From an uncultured Oscillospiraceae bacterium (lineage in GTDB: Bacteria; Bacillota; Clostridia; Oscillospirales; Acutalibacteraceae): a stretch of DNA of 64,000 nt. The translations under genes and the position numbers were made by a program. Position 1 is the first letter of the stretch. Every line of letters starts with the position of its first letter. Positions 50,189-58,386 of this stretch are shown here, in pieces. The notes under the pieces were generated by a model, which worked only from the letters and a program-made list of their open reading frames with translations, ran no database searches and was not told the DNA's origin. Where the stretch lies: assembly GCA_900547095.1 (NCBI GenBank), contig URFG01000006.1, positions 7,789 through 71,788 of the forward strand, in the 5' to 3' direction.

Positions 50189-51639
50189 TATTCTTTTTCT
50201 CCTCCGTCGTTAAGTTCCGATAAAGCTTCCTTTACCACTTCTCTTTCATCAAGATGAATGGTACCTGTGTTTAGTATCTGATAAGTTTCGTGGCCTTTAC
50301 CGGCAAGTACTATTATATCATCTTTTCTCGCATTTGAAACAGCAAATTTTATAGCTTCGATTCTGTTTTCAATAACTTTAACGGGAGTGGGTATTCCTTT
50401 AATTCCCTCAAGAATATCGTTAATTATTGCCGTGGGGTTTTCGCTTCTCGGGTTATCGCTCGTAACAATTACATAATCTGCATTGTGAACAGCAATATTA
50501 CCCATTATGGGCCTTTTGGTTTTATCACGGTCGCCTCCGCAGCCGAACAGTGCGACAAGTCTTCCCTTTTTGCACTCTTTAAAGGTGGAAAGAATGTTTT
50601 TAAGACCGTCGGGAGTGTGAGCGTAATCTATAATAATGGTGAAATCTCTTCCTGTTTCTACGACTTCGGCTCTTCCTTTTACGCCTTTAAGCTCTTTAAG
50701 CGCAGAAACCACGGTATCGATATCTATTCCGTTCTCGATCGCCGTGACAGCGGAGCAAAGAGAATTATAAACGGAAAATCTTCCTCCGGTGTTGACTGAA
50801 ATATGCTTAATAAGTCCCTTTGCGACAAGCTCATATTCAACTCCGGCAGGATGATAATTTATTCCCTTAGCGCTGTAATCAGAATTGTTTGACGCAGAGT
50901 AGGTTATTATCTCGCAGTCAAGGCCCTCTTTTAATTTTTCAAAATAAGGATCATCGCTGTTCAGCACTGCTTTTTTACACATTTTAAAAAGCTTTTTCTT
51001 TGCAAGCAGATAGTTATCCATCGTTTTATGATAATCAAGATGATCCTGCGTGAGATTGGTAAAAATCGCCGTTTCAAAAGTAACATTGCATATTCTCTTT
51101 TGATCAAGCGCGTGCGAAGAAACTTCCATAACGGCATATTTACAGCCGCTGTCAACCATTTCACGGAAAAGCTTGTTTAAAGTGAATGCGTCGGGAGTGG
51201 TATTGTGAGTTTCTATTGCCTTTTCGCCTATCATATTCTGAATGGTGCCTATAAGACCTGTTTTATAACCCGCTTTTTCAAAAATCGATTTAAGCATATA
51301 AGTTACGGAAGTTTTGCCGTTTGTACCCGTAACGCCTATAAGCTTTAATTCTTTTGCGGGCTCCTTAAACCATTTTGCGGAAAGATCGAAATAAGCTTCG
51401 TGAGTATCTTTGACAATTATCTGATTTTCAAATCCCAAATCGGTTTCGGCAAATATTACCGCGGCGCCTGATTTTAAAGCGTCGGGCGCGAATTTATGAC
51501 CGTCGGAATTAGCGCCTTTAAGGCAGACAAACGCAAAACCGGGTCTGACTTCCTTTGAATTGCAGGTGATACCCTTTATTTCAATATTTCCGAGTTTTCC
51601 CGACTCACAATACAAATCTTTAAGTAACAAATTTTCCAC
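50188..51639 (-). CDS. murE: UDP-MurNAc-tripeptide synthetase MurE
   Basis: ATP-dependent ligase adding the third amino acid to UDP-MurNAc-L-Ala-D-Glu. The ATP loop TGTNGKTSVTYML, TTPDAF motif and SSHALDQKR are present, and the specificity motif DNPR (TSDNPRSENP) indicates meso-diaminopimelate rather than lysine. GTG 51639 lies only 1 nt after AAGGAG; TTG 51630, 10 nt from that site, is a possible true start. 483 aa. Confidence 0.95.
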   Translation of the reverse strand: MENLLLKDLYCESGKLGNIEIKGITCNSKEVRPGFAFVCLKGANSDGHKFAPDALKSGAAVIFAETDLGFENQIIVKDTHEAYFDLSAKWFKEPAKELKLIGVTGTNGKTSVTYMLKSIFEKAGYKTGLIGTIQNMIGEKAIETHNTTPDAFTLNKLFREMVDSGCKYAVMEVSSHALDQKRICNVTFETAIFTNLTQDHLDYHKTMDNYLLAKKKLFKMCKKAVLNSDDPYFEKLKEGLDCEIITYSASNNSDYSAKGINYHPAGVEYELVAKGLIKHISVNTGGRFSVYNSLCSAVTAIENGIDIDTVVSALKELKGVKGRAEVVETGRDFTIIIDYAHTPDGLKNILSTFKECKKGRLVALFGCGGDRDKTKRPIMGNIAVHNADYVIVTSDNPRSENPTAIINDILEGIKGIPTPVKVIENRIEAIKFAVSNARKDDIIVLAGKGHETYQILNTGTIHLDEREVVKEALSELNDGGEKE

Positions 51640-51642
51640 TCC

Positions 51643-53892
51643 TTAGTTGGCTATATCGGCCTGAGCCTCTTCTCTGAAATTGACCGTTACTACTTTCCCC
51701 TGCGCAACCGTTTGCCCTGCGGCAATACTTTGGCTGTAGGATTTTAGATCGGGCGAAGAAGTATTCCCCGAAAATTCAACATTTATTCCTGCCGCCGCTG
51801 CCGCCGCATTTACCTCGGTTGCGGTAAGCCCTACTAGATTAGGAACGACAGTTGTCGCCTCTTCGGCGTCTTCTGTGTAAAGAATAACCGTTCCGCCTTT
51901 ATAAACATTGGTGCCCGCGACGGGTAATTGCTTCGTTACCTTTTCTCCCGAGCCTATGACCTTATAGGAAAGCTTGGCGTTTGAAAGCGTCTGCTTTGCG
52001 GAGGCAATATCGTTACCCGTAAGATCGGGAACGGATACGGACATATTTTTAAGCTGTTCTTCGCTGTACTGCGGCTCATAACCTAAATAAGGCAAAATTT
52101 CCGCCATTACTTTAGAACCCACAGGAGCCGCTATAGCGCCGCCGTAATACTGACCTCCCATAGTCTCGTCAAGCATAACCAATACTGCTATTTCCGGCTT
52201 ATCGATAGGAGCTATTCCCACATACGAGCCGATATAAAGACCTTTTATACCGAGTTCCAGCATTTTTGAAACTTTTTCGGAAGTACCTGTCTTTCCGCCC
52301 ACTCTGTAGCCTGCTACCTGACCGTTTTTCGCGCCGTTTTGAACGACATATTCAAGCAGCTGCCTCATTGTGGCAGAGGTGCTTTCGGATACGACCTGTC
52401 TTTTATAAGAATCAGAAAAGGTTTTTACGACTTTTCCGTTTGAATCGATAAGCTTTTCCGCAACGTGCGGCTGAACGATATATCCGCCGTTTACCGCGGC
52501 GGCGGCAAGTGTCAGAGTATGAAGAGGGGTAATATTGAAAGTCTGACCGAACGAAGAAGACGCAAGCTCTGTTGAGTGCATATCTTCAAGCTTATGATAA
52601 TTCGAGCTTGCCTCACCCGGAAGATCGATACCTGTTTTTTGAGTGAGTCCGAAAGCCTCGAAATATTTTGAAAAGGTTTCGGAGCCTATAAGCTGACCTA
52701 TCTGAATAAATGCAGGGTTGCAGGAATTTGCAACCGCCTGCGAAAGCGACTGCGAGCCGTGGCCGCCCTTTTTATGGCAGTGATAGGTGTTTCCCGCAAC
52801 GGCATAGGTATAGTTACAGGTAAAATTACTGTTAAGATTAATAAGGTTTTCTTCCAAAGCCGTGGAAGCTGTGAAAATTTTAAATACAGAGCCCGGCTCA
52901 TAAGTATCCGAAACAGCCTTATTTCTCCACTGCCTGTTTAAAAGCTCGGATTTGAGCTTATCTTTTTCTATTTTATCCGAAACGGCGTCAACTTTAGCTT
53001 GATCTGCCGCAGAAAGAGTGAATGCGGAATTAGGGTTAAAATCATCGCTTACTGCCATTCCGAGAATCGCGCCTGTGTTTACATTCATTACAACTACGGC
53101 GCCGCGCTCCTGAACATTTTCTGTTTCAACAGCCTGGTCAAGATATTTCTCCGCTACATATTGAATATAAGAATCAATAGTCGTTACAATAGAGTTGCCC
53201 TGCTTCGCCTCCTCGGATTTCTGATATGTAAAGGTCATATCCGTTCCTCTGGCATTTTTAGCGGCAACCACTCTTCCGGCAACACCGGTGAGCTCATTAT
53301 CATATCTGCTTTCAAGACCTGCAAGGCCCTGGTTATCATCGCCCACAAAGCCGATAACAGTCGAGGCGAGAGTATCGCTCGGATAGTATCTTTTTACCGT
53401 TTCGTCAAGTCCTACATAGCTTGACATTTCAAGATCGCTGTTATCCGAAATGAATTTTCTCACCTTATCGGCAACAGGCTTTTCTATTTTTTTCTTTACA
53501 GTAACATAATAAGTCGTTTTCTTTGTCTTTTCGAAAATATCGTTATAATCCATTTCAAGTATCTCGGAAAGATTTTCGGAGATAACTTTTCTTAAAGTTT
53601 CCTGCTTTTTTTCGTCGGTCAGCTTATTTATACCGTTAGGAGTGATATAAACTGTCCAGGCAGTGGCGCTTTTTGCAAGGAATTTCATATTTCTGTCGTA
53701 AATATTTCCTCTCGGAGCCGTTATGACATTATCGTAAAGCTGCTGCTCCGACGCCATACTCTGGTACTTATCGCCTTTAACGATCATTATGTTAACAAGG
53801 CTGTAGGAAGAAATAAGCGTAAGACAAAGAATTATCGAAATCATAGTAAACTTAATGCGCCCGCGCATTTGTTTTCCCGGTCTTACAGCCAT
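51643..53892 (-). CDS. PASTA-domain class B penicillin-binding protein (SpoVD/PBP2-like)
   Basis: Transpeptidase that crosslinks septal or spore-cortex peptidoglycan, normally partnered with FtsW/SpoVE. One N-terminal helix (about 15-37), the PBP dimerisation domain, then the transpeptidase with SVFK (active Ser), SCN and KTGT boxes. Two PASTA units close the protein (about 630-690 and 695-749). 749 aa. Sporulation SpoVD proteins usually have one PASTA and vegetative PBP2x-type two, so function in division is at least as likely. AAGGAGG precedes ATG 53892. Confidence 0.93.
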   Translation of the reverse strand: MAVRPGKQMRGRIKFTMISIILCLTLISSYSLVNIMIVKGDKYQSMASEQQLYDNVITAPRGNIYDRNMKFLAKSATAWTVYITPNGINKLTDEKKQETLRKVISENLSEILEMDYNDIFEKTKKTTYYVTVKKKIEKPVADKVRKFISDNSDLEMSSYVGLDETVKRYYPSDTLASTVIGFVGDDNQGLAGLESRYDNELTGVAGRVVAAKNARGTDMTFTYQKSEEAKQGNSIVTTIDSYIQYVAEKYLDQAVETENVQERGAVVVMNVNTGAILGMAVSDDFNPNSAFTLSAADQAKVDAVSDKIEKDKLKSELLNRQWRNKAVSDTYEPGSVFKIFTASTALEENLINLNSNFTCNYTYAVAGNTYHCHKKGGHGSQSLSQAVANSCNPAFIQIGQLIGSETFSKYFEAFGLTQKTGIDLPGEASSNYHKLEDMHSTELASSSFGQTFNITPLHTLTLAAAAVNGGYIVQPHVAEKLIDSNGKVVKTFSDSYKRQVVSESTSATMRQLLEYVVQNGAKNGQVAGYRVGGKTGTSEKVSKMLELGIKGLYIGSYVGIAPIDKPEIAVLVMLDETMGGQYYGGAIAAPVGSKVMAEILPYLGYEPQYSEEQLKNMSVSVPDLTGNDIASAKQTLSNAKLSYKVIGSGEKVTKQLPVAGTNVYKGGTVILYTEDAEEATTVVPNLVGLTATEVNAAAAAAGINVEFSGNTSSPDLKSYSQSIAAGQTVAQGKVVTVNFREEAQADIAN

Positions 53893-53920
53893 TTTCTCAG
53901 CCTCCTTTTAATGCTTGAAA

Positions 53921-53953
53921 ACGAGAGCCGCAGGTTTTGCCCCTGACTCTCGT
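53921..53953 (-). terminator. Hairpin between ftsL and the PBP gene
   Basis: ACGAGAG (53921-53927) with CTCTCGT (53947-53953), extended by CAGG/CCTG; minus-strand tail TTTTC is short. It may be a leaky terminator or attenuator inside the cluster. Confidence 0.55.
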
Positions 53954-53988
53954 ATTTATTTATATTATATTATTGAGCATTATATACA

Positions 53989-54456
53989 TTATTTCGTTTT
54001 GCTAGAAACGGTTTCGCCGTCATTCGTTATAGCGGTATTTTTATCGTTTACTCTTATATAATTGACCTTATCCTTGCTCATTTTGGTCATTCCGAGCTGT
54101 GTTGCCTCAAGCTCGATATTATAATAAGAAATTTTTCTTTCGAGGCCGACTTCAAGGCTTGTCTTGTAACTGTTAAGAACATCGACTTCTTTTTTCATAT
54201 CGTTTATCTTCGAGTTTACTTCGTTGATTTTAAGGCGCAAAAAGATATTTCCGCAAAGGCCTGCAAGCAGAATAAAAGAAGCCATTACGGCAAAAGCGGA
54301 AACGGTAAGTCTTCTCGGTGCCGCCTTAGCCTTAGTTCTTACCTTGGCAGAAGGAAGCTTAACTATATTATCAGGCCTTTGAGCCCTCTTTTCGCGAGGC
54401 ATAAACATTTCAAAATCATATGCAAGGCTGTCATTATAATATTTGACGTTATCCAT
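53989..54456 (-). CDS. ftsL: FtsL-like cell division protein
   Basis: 155-residue bitopic protein with a basic cytoplasmic tail (about 1-48), one helix (about 50-70) and a coiled-coil extracytoplasmic region (KINEVNSKINDMKKEVDVL). Sequence identity to FtsL is too low to rest on, but position between rsmH and the class B PBP plus topology make FtsL the best call. It starts 12 nt after rsmH. Confidence 0.8.
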   Translation of the reverse strand: MDNVKYYNDSLAYDFEMFMPREKRAQRPDNIVKLPSAKVRTKAKAAPRRLTVSAFAVMASFILLAGLCGNIFLRLKINEVNSKINDMKKEVDVLNSYKTSLEVGLERKISYYNIELEATQLGMTKMSKDKVNYIRVNDKNTAITNDGETVSSKTK

Positions 54457-54468
54457 AGCTATCTCCTG

Positions 54469-55389
54469 TCAAAGTTTAATTATCGATCTTAATTTTGCAC
54501 TTCTGCTTCTCGGATTTTCTTCAAGCTCTTTTGCAGAAGCAATAATCGGTTTTTTGTTTATTAGTTTTCCTCTGGGTTTTCTGTGGCAAACGCACACAGG
54601 AAGATCCGAAGGACAAATACATCCCGTGCAATAATCACGGAATTTGTTTTTTACGATCCTATCCTCTAAAGAGTGAAATGTTATCACACTTAGCACTCCG
54701 TTTTGATTTAAAAGCTCAAAGGCTTTATCAAGAGCGGTTTCGAGATTTGAAAGCTCATCGTTTACGGCTATTCTTATCGCCTGAAAGCATTTTCGCGCCG
54801 GATGGCCGTCACGCCTGGCGGCGGCGGGCACGCTTGAAGCGATTATATCAGCAAGCTCAAGAGTGGTTTTTACAGGAGCTTTTTCTCTGTGCTTTACAAT
54901 ATTATCGGCTATTTTATAGGCGAACTTTTCTTCGCCGTAACTTCTGAAAATTCTTGTAAGTTCTTCTCTTGAAAGATTGTTAACAAGATCGGCGGCGCTC
55001 TTTCCCGATTTTGACATTCTCATATCCAAAGGAGCGTCGCTTTTATAGGAAAATCCTCTGTCCTTATTATCAAGCTGAAAGGAAGAAACGCCGAGGTCGA
55101 GCATAATTCCGTCAACCTTTTCTATCCCTAAGGATTTAAGCACCTCATCCATATTGATAAAGTTGCTGTTAATCACCTTTGCGTTATAACCTTTAAGCCT
55201 GTCCGTTGCGGTTATAACAGCGTCGGGATCCCTGTCGAGCGCTATAAGCAATCCGCTTTTAAGCTTTTTTGCTATTTCAAGCGAATGCCCCGCTCCGCCG
55301 GCTGTACCGTCAACATATATACCGTCTGACTTTACATTAAGCGAATTAACGGTTTCTTCCAAAAGAACCGATTTATGCACAAATTCCAT
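54469..55389 (-). CDS. rsmH: 16S rRNA (cytosine1402-N4)-methyltransferase RsmH
   Basis: MraW-type SAM methyltransferase of C1402 in the ribosomal P site. SAM motif DGTAGGAGHSLEIAK, LDLGVSSFQLDNKDRGFSY, and the RAFQA-like AARKCFQAIRIAVNDEL and FHSLEDRIVK segments are present. 306 aa. It begins 2 nt after mraZ. Confidence 0.96.
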   Translation of the reverse strand: MEFVHKSVLLEETVNSLNVKSDGIYVDGTAGGAGHSLEIAKKLKSGLLIALDRDPDAVITATDRLKGYNAKVINSNFINMDEVLKSLGIEKVDGIMLDLGVSSFQLDNKDRGFSYKSDAPLDMRMSKSGKSAADLVNNLSREELTRIFRSYGEEKFAYKIADNIVKHREKAPVKTTLELADIIASSVPAAARRDGHPARKCFQAIRIAVNDELSNLETALDKAFELLNQNGVLSVITFHSLEDRIVKNKFRDYCTGCICPSDLPVCVCHRKPRGKLINKKPIIASAKELEENPRSRSAKLRSIIKL

Positions 55390-55391
55390 AC

Positions 55392-55817
55392 TTAAAAATC
55401 AAGCTCCTCAACAATAGAGGCAATGGATTCGGGCGTATATTTTTCGTTTTCTTCTTTCCAAAGCTCTGTATTCCAGATCTCAAGATTGGTATCCATTCCG
55501 GTGATGTGAGCAGTGCTTTCAAGCTGCGCATATTCTCTCAAAGCGGCGGGAATAAGAATTCTTCCCTGAGTATCAAACTCAACATTGAAAGCGCCGTCAT
55601 ACAAAAATCTTTTTACAACGCTTGATTTGGCCGACGGAAGATTTCCTATCTTCTCTACAAGCTTGTCCCACTCGTCAAGCGAATAAACGCATATACATCT
55701 TTTCCCGTAAATTCCTCGGCAAATCATAAAGCTTTCGCCGAGCTCATCTCTAAGCTTTGCAGGAATGGCAACCCTGCCTTTTTTATCCACGGTATGCTGA
55801 TATCCGCCGTAAAGCAC
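55392..55817 (-). CDS. mraZ: Transcriptional regulator MraZ
   Basis: SpoVT-AbrB-like double-fold DNA-binding protein that represses or tunes its own division cluster. Two DXXXR motifs in DKKGRVAIPAKLRDEL and DTQGRILIPAALREYA mark the two half-domains. 141 aa is usual. GTG 55817 has AAAGGAG upstream. It opens the minus-strand dcw cluster, and repeats resembling MraZ boxes lie in its leader. Confidence 0.95.
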   Translation of the reverse strand: MLYGGYQHTVDKKGRVAIPAKLRDELGESFMICRGIYGKRCICVYSLDEWDKLVEKIGNLPSAKSSVVKRFLYDGAFNVEFDTQGRILIPAALREYAQLESTAHITGMDTNLEIWNTELWKEENEKYTPESIASIVEELDF

Positions 55818-55855
55818 TGGCTGACACTCCTTTCTTTAAAATTCACCACATCAAT

Positions 55856-55882
55856 ACACTTTGGTGACACTTGGATACACTT
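55856..55882 (-). promoter_or_regulatory. Three AAGTGT direct repeats (putative MraZ boxes)
   Basis: On the minus strand AAGTGT occurs at 55882-55877, 55872-55867 and 55861-55856, 10 and 11 bp apart, one helical turn each, between the promoter and the mraZ start. The known MraZ operator is a set of short G/T-rich direct repeats at about 10-bp period upstream of mraZ. Confidence 0.72.
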
Positions 55883-55898
55883 TTCTCCACCTAAATGA

Positions 55899-55927
55899 AT
55901 TATAATGCCACCGGAAGTAAAAATCAA
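55899..55927 (-). promoter_or_regulatory. Promoter of the mraZ division cluster
   Basis: Minus strand TTGATT (55927-55922), 17 bp, TATAAT (55904-55899). Confidence 0.8.
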
Positions 55928-55995
55928 GTGTTTTTTTCAAAAATGTTATATCTTACAAAAATTCCCTTCTCCTTTATTGCAATTTGACTTAATAA

Positions 55996-56024
55996 TTGAC
56001 AAGATGAATTATTTATGATAATAT
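55996..56024 (+). promoter_or_regulatory. Promoter of tsaE operon
   Basis: TTGACA (55996-56001), 17 bp, TAATAT (56019-56024), divergent from the mraZ promoter. Confidence 0.72.
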
Positions 56025-56057
56025 TAATTGATATTAATTTATATAAAGGTGATGGGT

Positions 56058-56492
56058 TTGGAACAAATTATAATTTCTCATTCACCTGCCGAAACCGAGA
56101 AAGCCGCAGAGGAATTTTCGAGATCGCTTTCAGGCGGAGAAATAATAGCGTTTTGCGGCGGGCTCGGAATGGGAAAAACCTGTTTTGTAAGAGGTCTTGC
56201 CAGAGGGCTCGGATTTTCAGGCTATGTCACCTCCCCCACTTTTGCACTTGTTAACGAATACCGCGGAGGCAGGCTCGATCTTATTCATTTTGATATGTAC
56301 AGAATAAAGAATGAGGATGATCTGTTTTCCACCGGATATTTTGACTATATGTCCGATAAAAGCGTTTTGGCTGTGGAATGGAGCGAAAATATTTCCTCTG
56401 TTTTCGAAGAGGACACGATCTATATATCACTGCTCAAAGCCGAAAATGAAAGTGACAGAAAGATAATCATTTCAAGGAGAGATCAAAAATGA
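56058..56492 (+). CDS. tsaE: tRNA t6A synthesis ATPase TsaE
   Basis: ATPase of the threonylcarbamoyl-adenosine (t6A37) complex with TsaB and TsaD. P-loop GGLGMGKTCFVRGLA, SPTFALVNEY and DMYRIKNEDDL are diagnostic. Start choice: TTG 56058 follows AAAGGTG by about 6 nt and gives MEQIIISH; ATG 56052 abuts that site and ATG/ATA codons from 56028 lie before it. About 144 aa. It overlaps tsaB by 4 nt. Confidence 0.92.
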   Translation: MEQIIISHSPAETEKAAEEFSRSLSGGEIIAFCGGLGMGKTCFVRGLARGLGFSGYVTSPTFALVNEYRGGRLDLIHFDMYRIKNEDDLFSTGYFDYMSDKSVLAVEWSENISSVFEEDTIYISLLKAENESDRKIIISRRDQK

Positions 56493-57202
56493 AAATTTTA
56501 TCCCTTGAAGCCTCCGCCGTTTCAGCTTCGGCGGCAGTCACTGAAAACGGAAAAGTTTTATCATCGGCATATTTAAATGTCGGTCTTACCCATTCGCAAA
56601 CTCTTTTGCCGCTTGCAGACGAAGTTTTAAAAAACTCAAAAACCGAATTAAAAGATATATCAGCCCTCGCCGTAAGCTCCGGACCCGGCTCTTTTACGGG
56701 GCTCAGAATTGCGGCGGCGCTTTTAAAAGGGCTTGCAGAGCCTTTAAATATCCCTTGTATCGGAGTTTCCACGCTTGAAGCTATGGCGGCACAGCACACG
56801 GATCTTGACGCGGTTTTATGCTGCGTTATGGACGCAAGGTGCAAGCAGGTTTATAATGCGCTTTTCCGCGCAGAAAGCGGAAAATTAACACGGCTTTGCG
56901 CCGACCGCGCAGTAAAATGCGAAGAAGTTATCGAAGAAATAACAAAATTAAGTAAAAAAGAAAAAGTTCTCATCTGCGGCGACGGCGCCGATATGTTCTT
57001 TGAACTTATTGAGCCTAACGGACAGATTTTTAAGGCGGCACAGGCAAATAAGTACCAAAGCGCCTTGGGCGTTGGAGCGGTAGCCGAAGAAATGTTAAAA
57101 TCAAACAAGACCGTTTCGGCTGAAAATTTAGCTCCCGAATATTTAAGGCAGTCACAGGCCGAAAGAGAGCTTAAAACAAAAAAACCGGAGGAAAAACAAT
57201 GA
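56489..57202 (+). CDS. tsaB: tRNA t6A synthesis scaffold TsaB
   Basis: Inactive ASKHA-fold partner that binds TsaD and TsaE for t6A37 formation. MKILSLEASAVSASAAV, GLTHSQTLLPLADEVL and SSGPGSFTGLRIA are typical. 237 aa. tsaE-tsaB is usually followed by rimI and tsaD; here rpiB follows, so tsaD must be elsewhere. Confidence 0.93.
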   Translation: MKILSLEASAVSASAAVTENGKVLSSAYLNVGLTHSQTLLPLADEVLKNSKTELKDISALAVSSGPGSFTGLRIAAALLKGLAEPLNIPCIGVSTLEAMAAQHTDLDAVLCCVMDARCKQVYNALFRAESGKLTRLCADRAVKCEEVIEEITKLSKKEKVLICGDGADMFFELIEPNGQIFKAAQANKYQSALGVGAVAEEMLKSNKTVSAENLAPEYLRQSQAERELKTKKPEEKQ

Positions 57203-57636
57203 AAATAGCAATAGGCTGCGATCACGGCGGACTTGATCATAAAAATGAAATCGTTAAGCACCTCAAAGAAAGAGGATTTGAAGTAACCGATTTCGGAACT
57301 TACACGCACGATTCGGTTGATTATCCCGATATCGCAAAAAAAGTCTGCACAGAGCTTTTAAGCAACGGATATGACCGCGGAATTTTAGTCTGCGGAACGG
57401 GCATAGGTATGTCTATTGCGGCAAACAAAATAAAAGGTATCCGCGCGGCTGCGCTGAGCGACCATTTTTCCGCAAAATACACGCGTTTACATAACGACGC
57501 AAACGTGCTTTGCTTAGGCGGAAGAGTTATAGGAATAGGCACAGCTTTGGAACTTGTTGATATCTTCACAGATACGCAGTACGAGGGCGGCCGCCACCAA
57601 AACAGGCTCGATAAGATATCGGCGCTTGAAAAATAA
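57199..57636 (+). CDS. rpiB: Ribose-5-phosphate isomerase B
   Basis: Interconverts ribose-5-phosphate and ribulose-5-phosphate. GCDHGGLDHKNEIV, the catalytic Cys loop CGTGIGMSIAANK, and SDHFSAKYTRLHNDANVLCLG identify RpiB. 145 aa. It overlaps tsaB by 4 nt and precedes upp; ribose phosphate feeds PRPP used by Upp. Confidence 0.94.
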   Translation: MKIAIGCDHGGLDHKNEIVKHLKERGFEVTDFGTYTHDSVDYPDIAKKVCTELLSNGYDRGILVCGTGIGMSIAANKIKGIRAAALSDHFSAKYTRLHNDANVLCLGGRVIGIGTALELVDIFTDTQYEGGRHQNRLDKISALEK

Positions 57637-57690
57637 AAAAACGACGCTTTTCGCATCGCTTTTAAATAAAAAATTTCGGAGGATAAAAAA

Positions 57691-58323
57691 ATGGACAAGA
57701 ATGTATTTATTATGGATCACCCGCTTATACAGCACAAGCTGAGCATATTGCGTGATGAAAAAACAGGCTCTAAGCAATTCAGAGAGCTTATCAGCGAGAT
57801 AGCAATGCTGATGTGCTATGAATCCACAAGAGATCTTCCGCTTAAAGACGTAGAAACAAAAACACCTGTCGCAACCGCCAAAACAAAAATTCTCGCAGGC
57901 AGAAAAATGGCTTTTGTGCCTATTTTAAGAGCCGGCCTCGGAATGGTTGACGGCGTTTTAAGCCTTATCCCTGCCGCAAGAGTAGGCCATATAGGAATGT
58001 ACCGCGATCCTGTTACACACACTCCGGTAGATTACTATTGCAAATTACCCGCCGATCTTAATGAAAGAGATGTTTTCGTTTTGGATCCTATGCTCGCAAC
58101 CGGCGGAAGCGCTATTGACGCTGTTTCTAAAATAAAAGAGTATTCTCCGAAGAGAATTAAATTTATGTGCATTATTGCCGCTCCCGAGGGAATCAAGGCT
58201 TTCACAGAGGCTCACCCCGATGTTCCTGTTTACTGCGCGGGACTTGATGATCATCTTAATGATCACTGCTATATCGTTCCCGGCCTCGGCGACGCAGGCG
58301 ACAGAATTTTCGGCACAAAATAA
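57691..58323 (+). CDS. upp: Uracil phosphoribosyltransferase
   Basis: Pyrimidine salvage enzyme making UMP from uracil and PRPP. MVDGVLSLIPAARVGHIGMYR, the PRPP motif DPMLATGGSAIDAV and PGLGDAGDRIFGT are conserved. 210 aa. GGAGG precedes ATG 57691. The rpiB-upp order is common in Firmicutes. Confidence 0.96.
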   Translation: MDKNVFIMDHPLIQHKLSILRDEKTGSKQFRELISEIAMLMCYESTRDLPLKDVETKTPVATAKTKILAGRKMAFVPILRAGLGMVDGVLSLIPAARVGHIGMYRDPVTHTPVDYYCKLPADLNERDVFVLDPMLATGGSAIDAVSKIKEYSPKRIKFMCIIAAPEGIKAFTEAHPDVPVYCAGLDDHLNDHCYIVPGLGDAGDRIFGTK

Positions 58324-58341
58324 TATATTCTAAAATATTAA

Positions 58342-58377
58342 AACCGCGTACCTTTAAAAAGGTACGCGGTTTTTTAT
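58342..58377. terminator. Bidirectional terminator between upp and pyrG
   Basis: Perfect 14-bp stem AACCGCGTACCTTT (58342-58355) / AAAGGTACGCGGTT (58358-58371) with T tracts on both strands. Confidence 0.92.
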
Positions 58378-58386
58378 TACTGCTTT

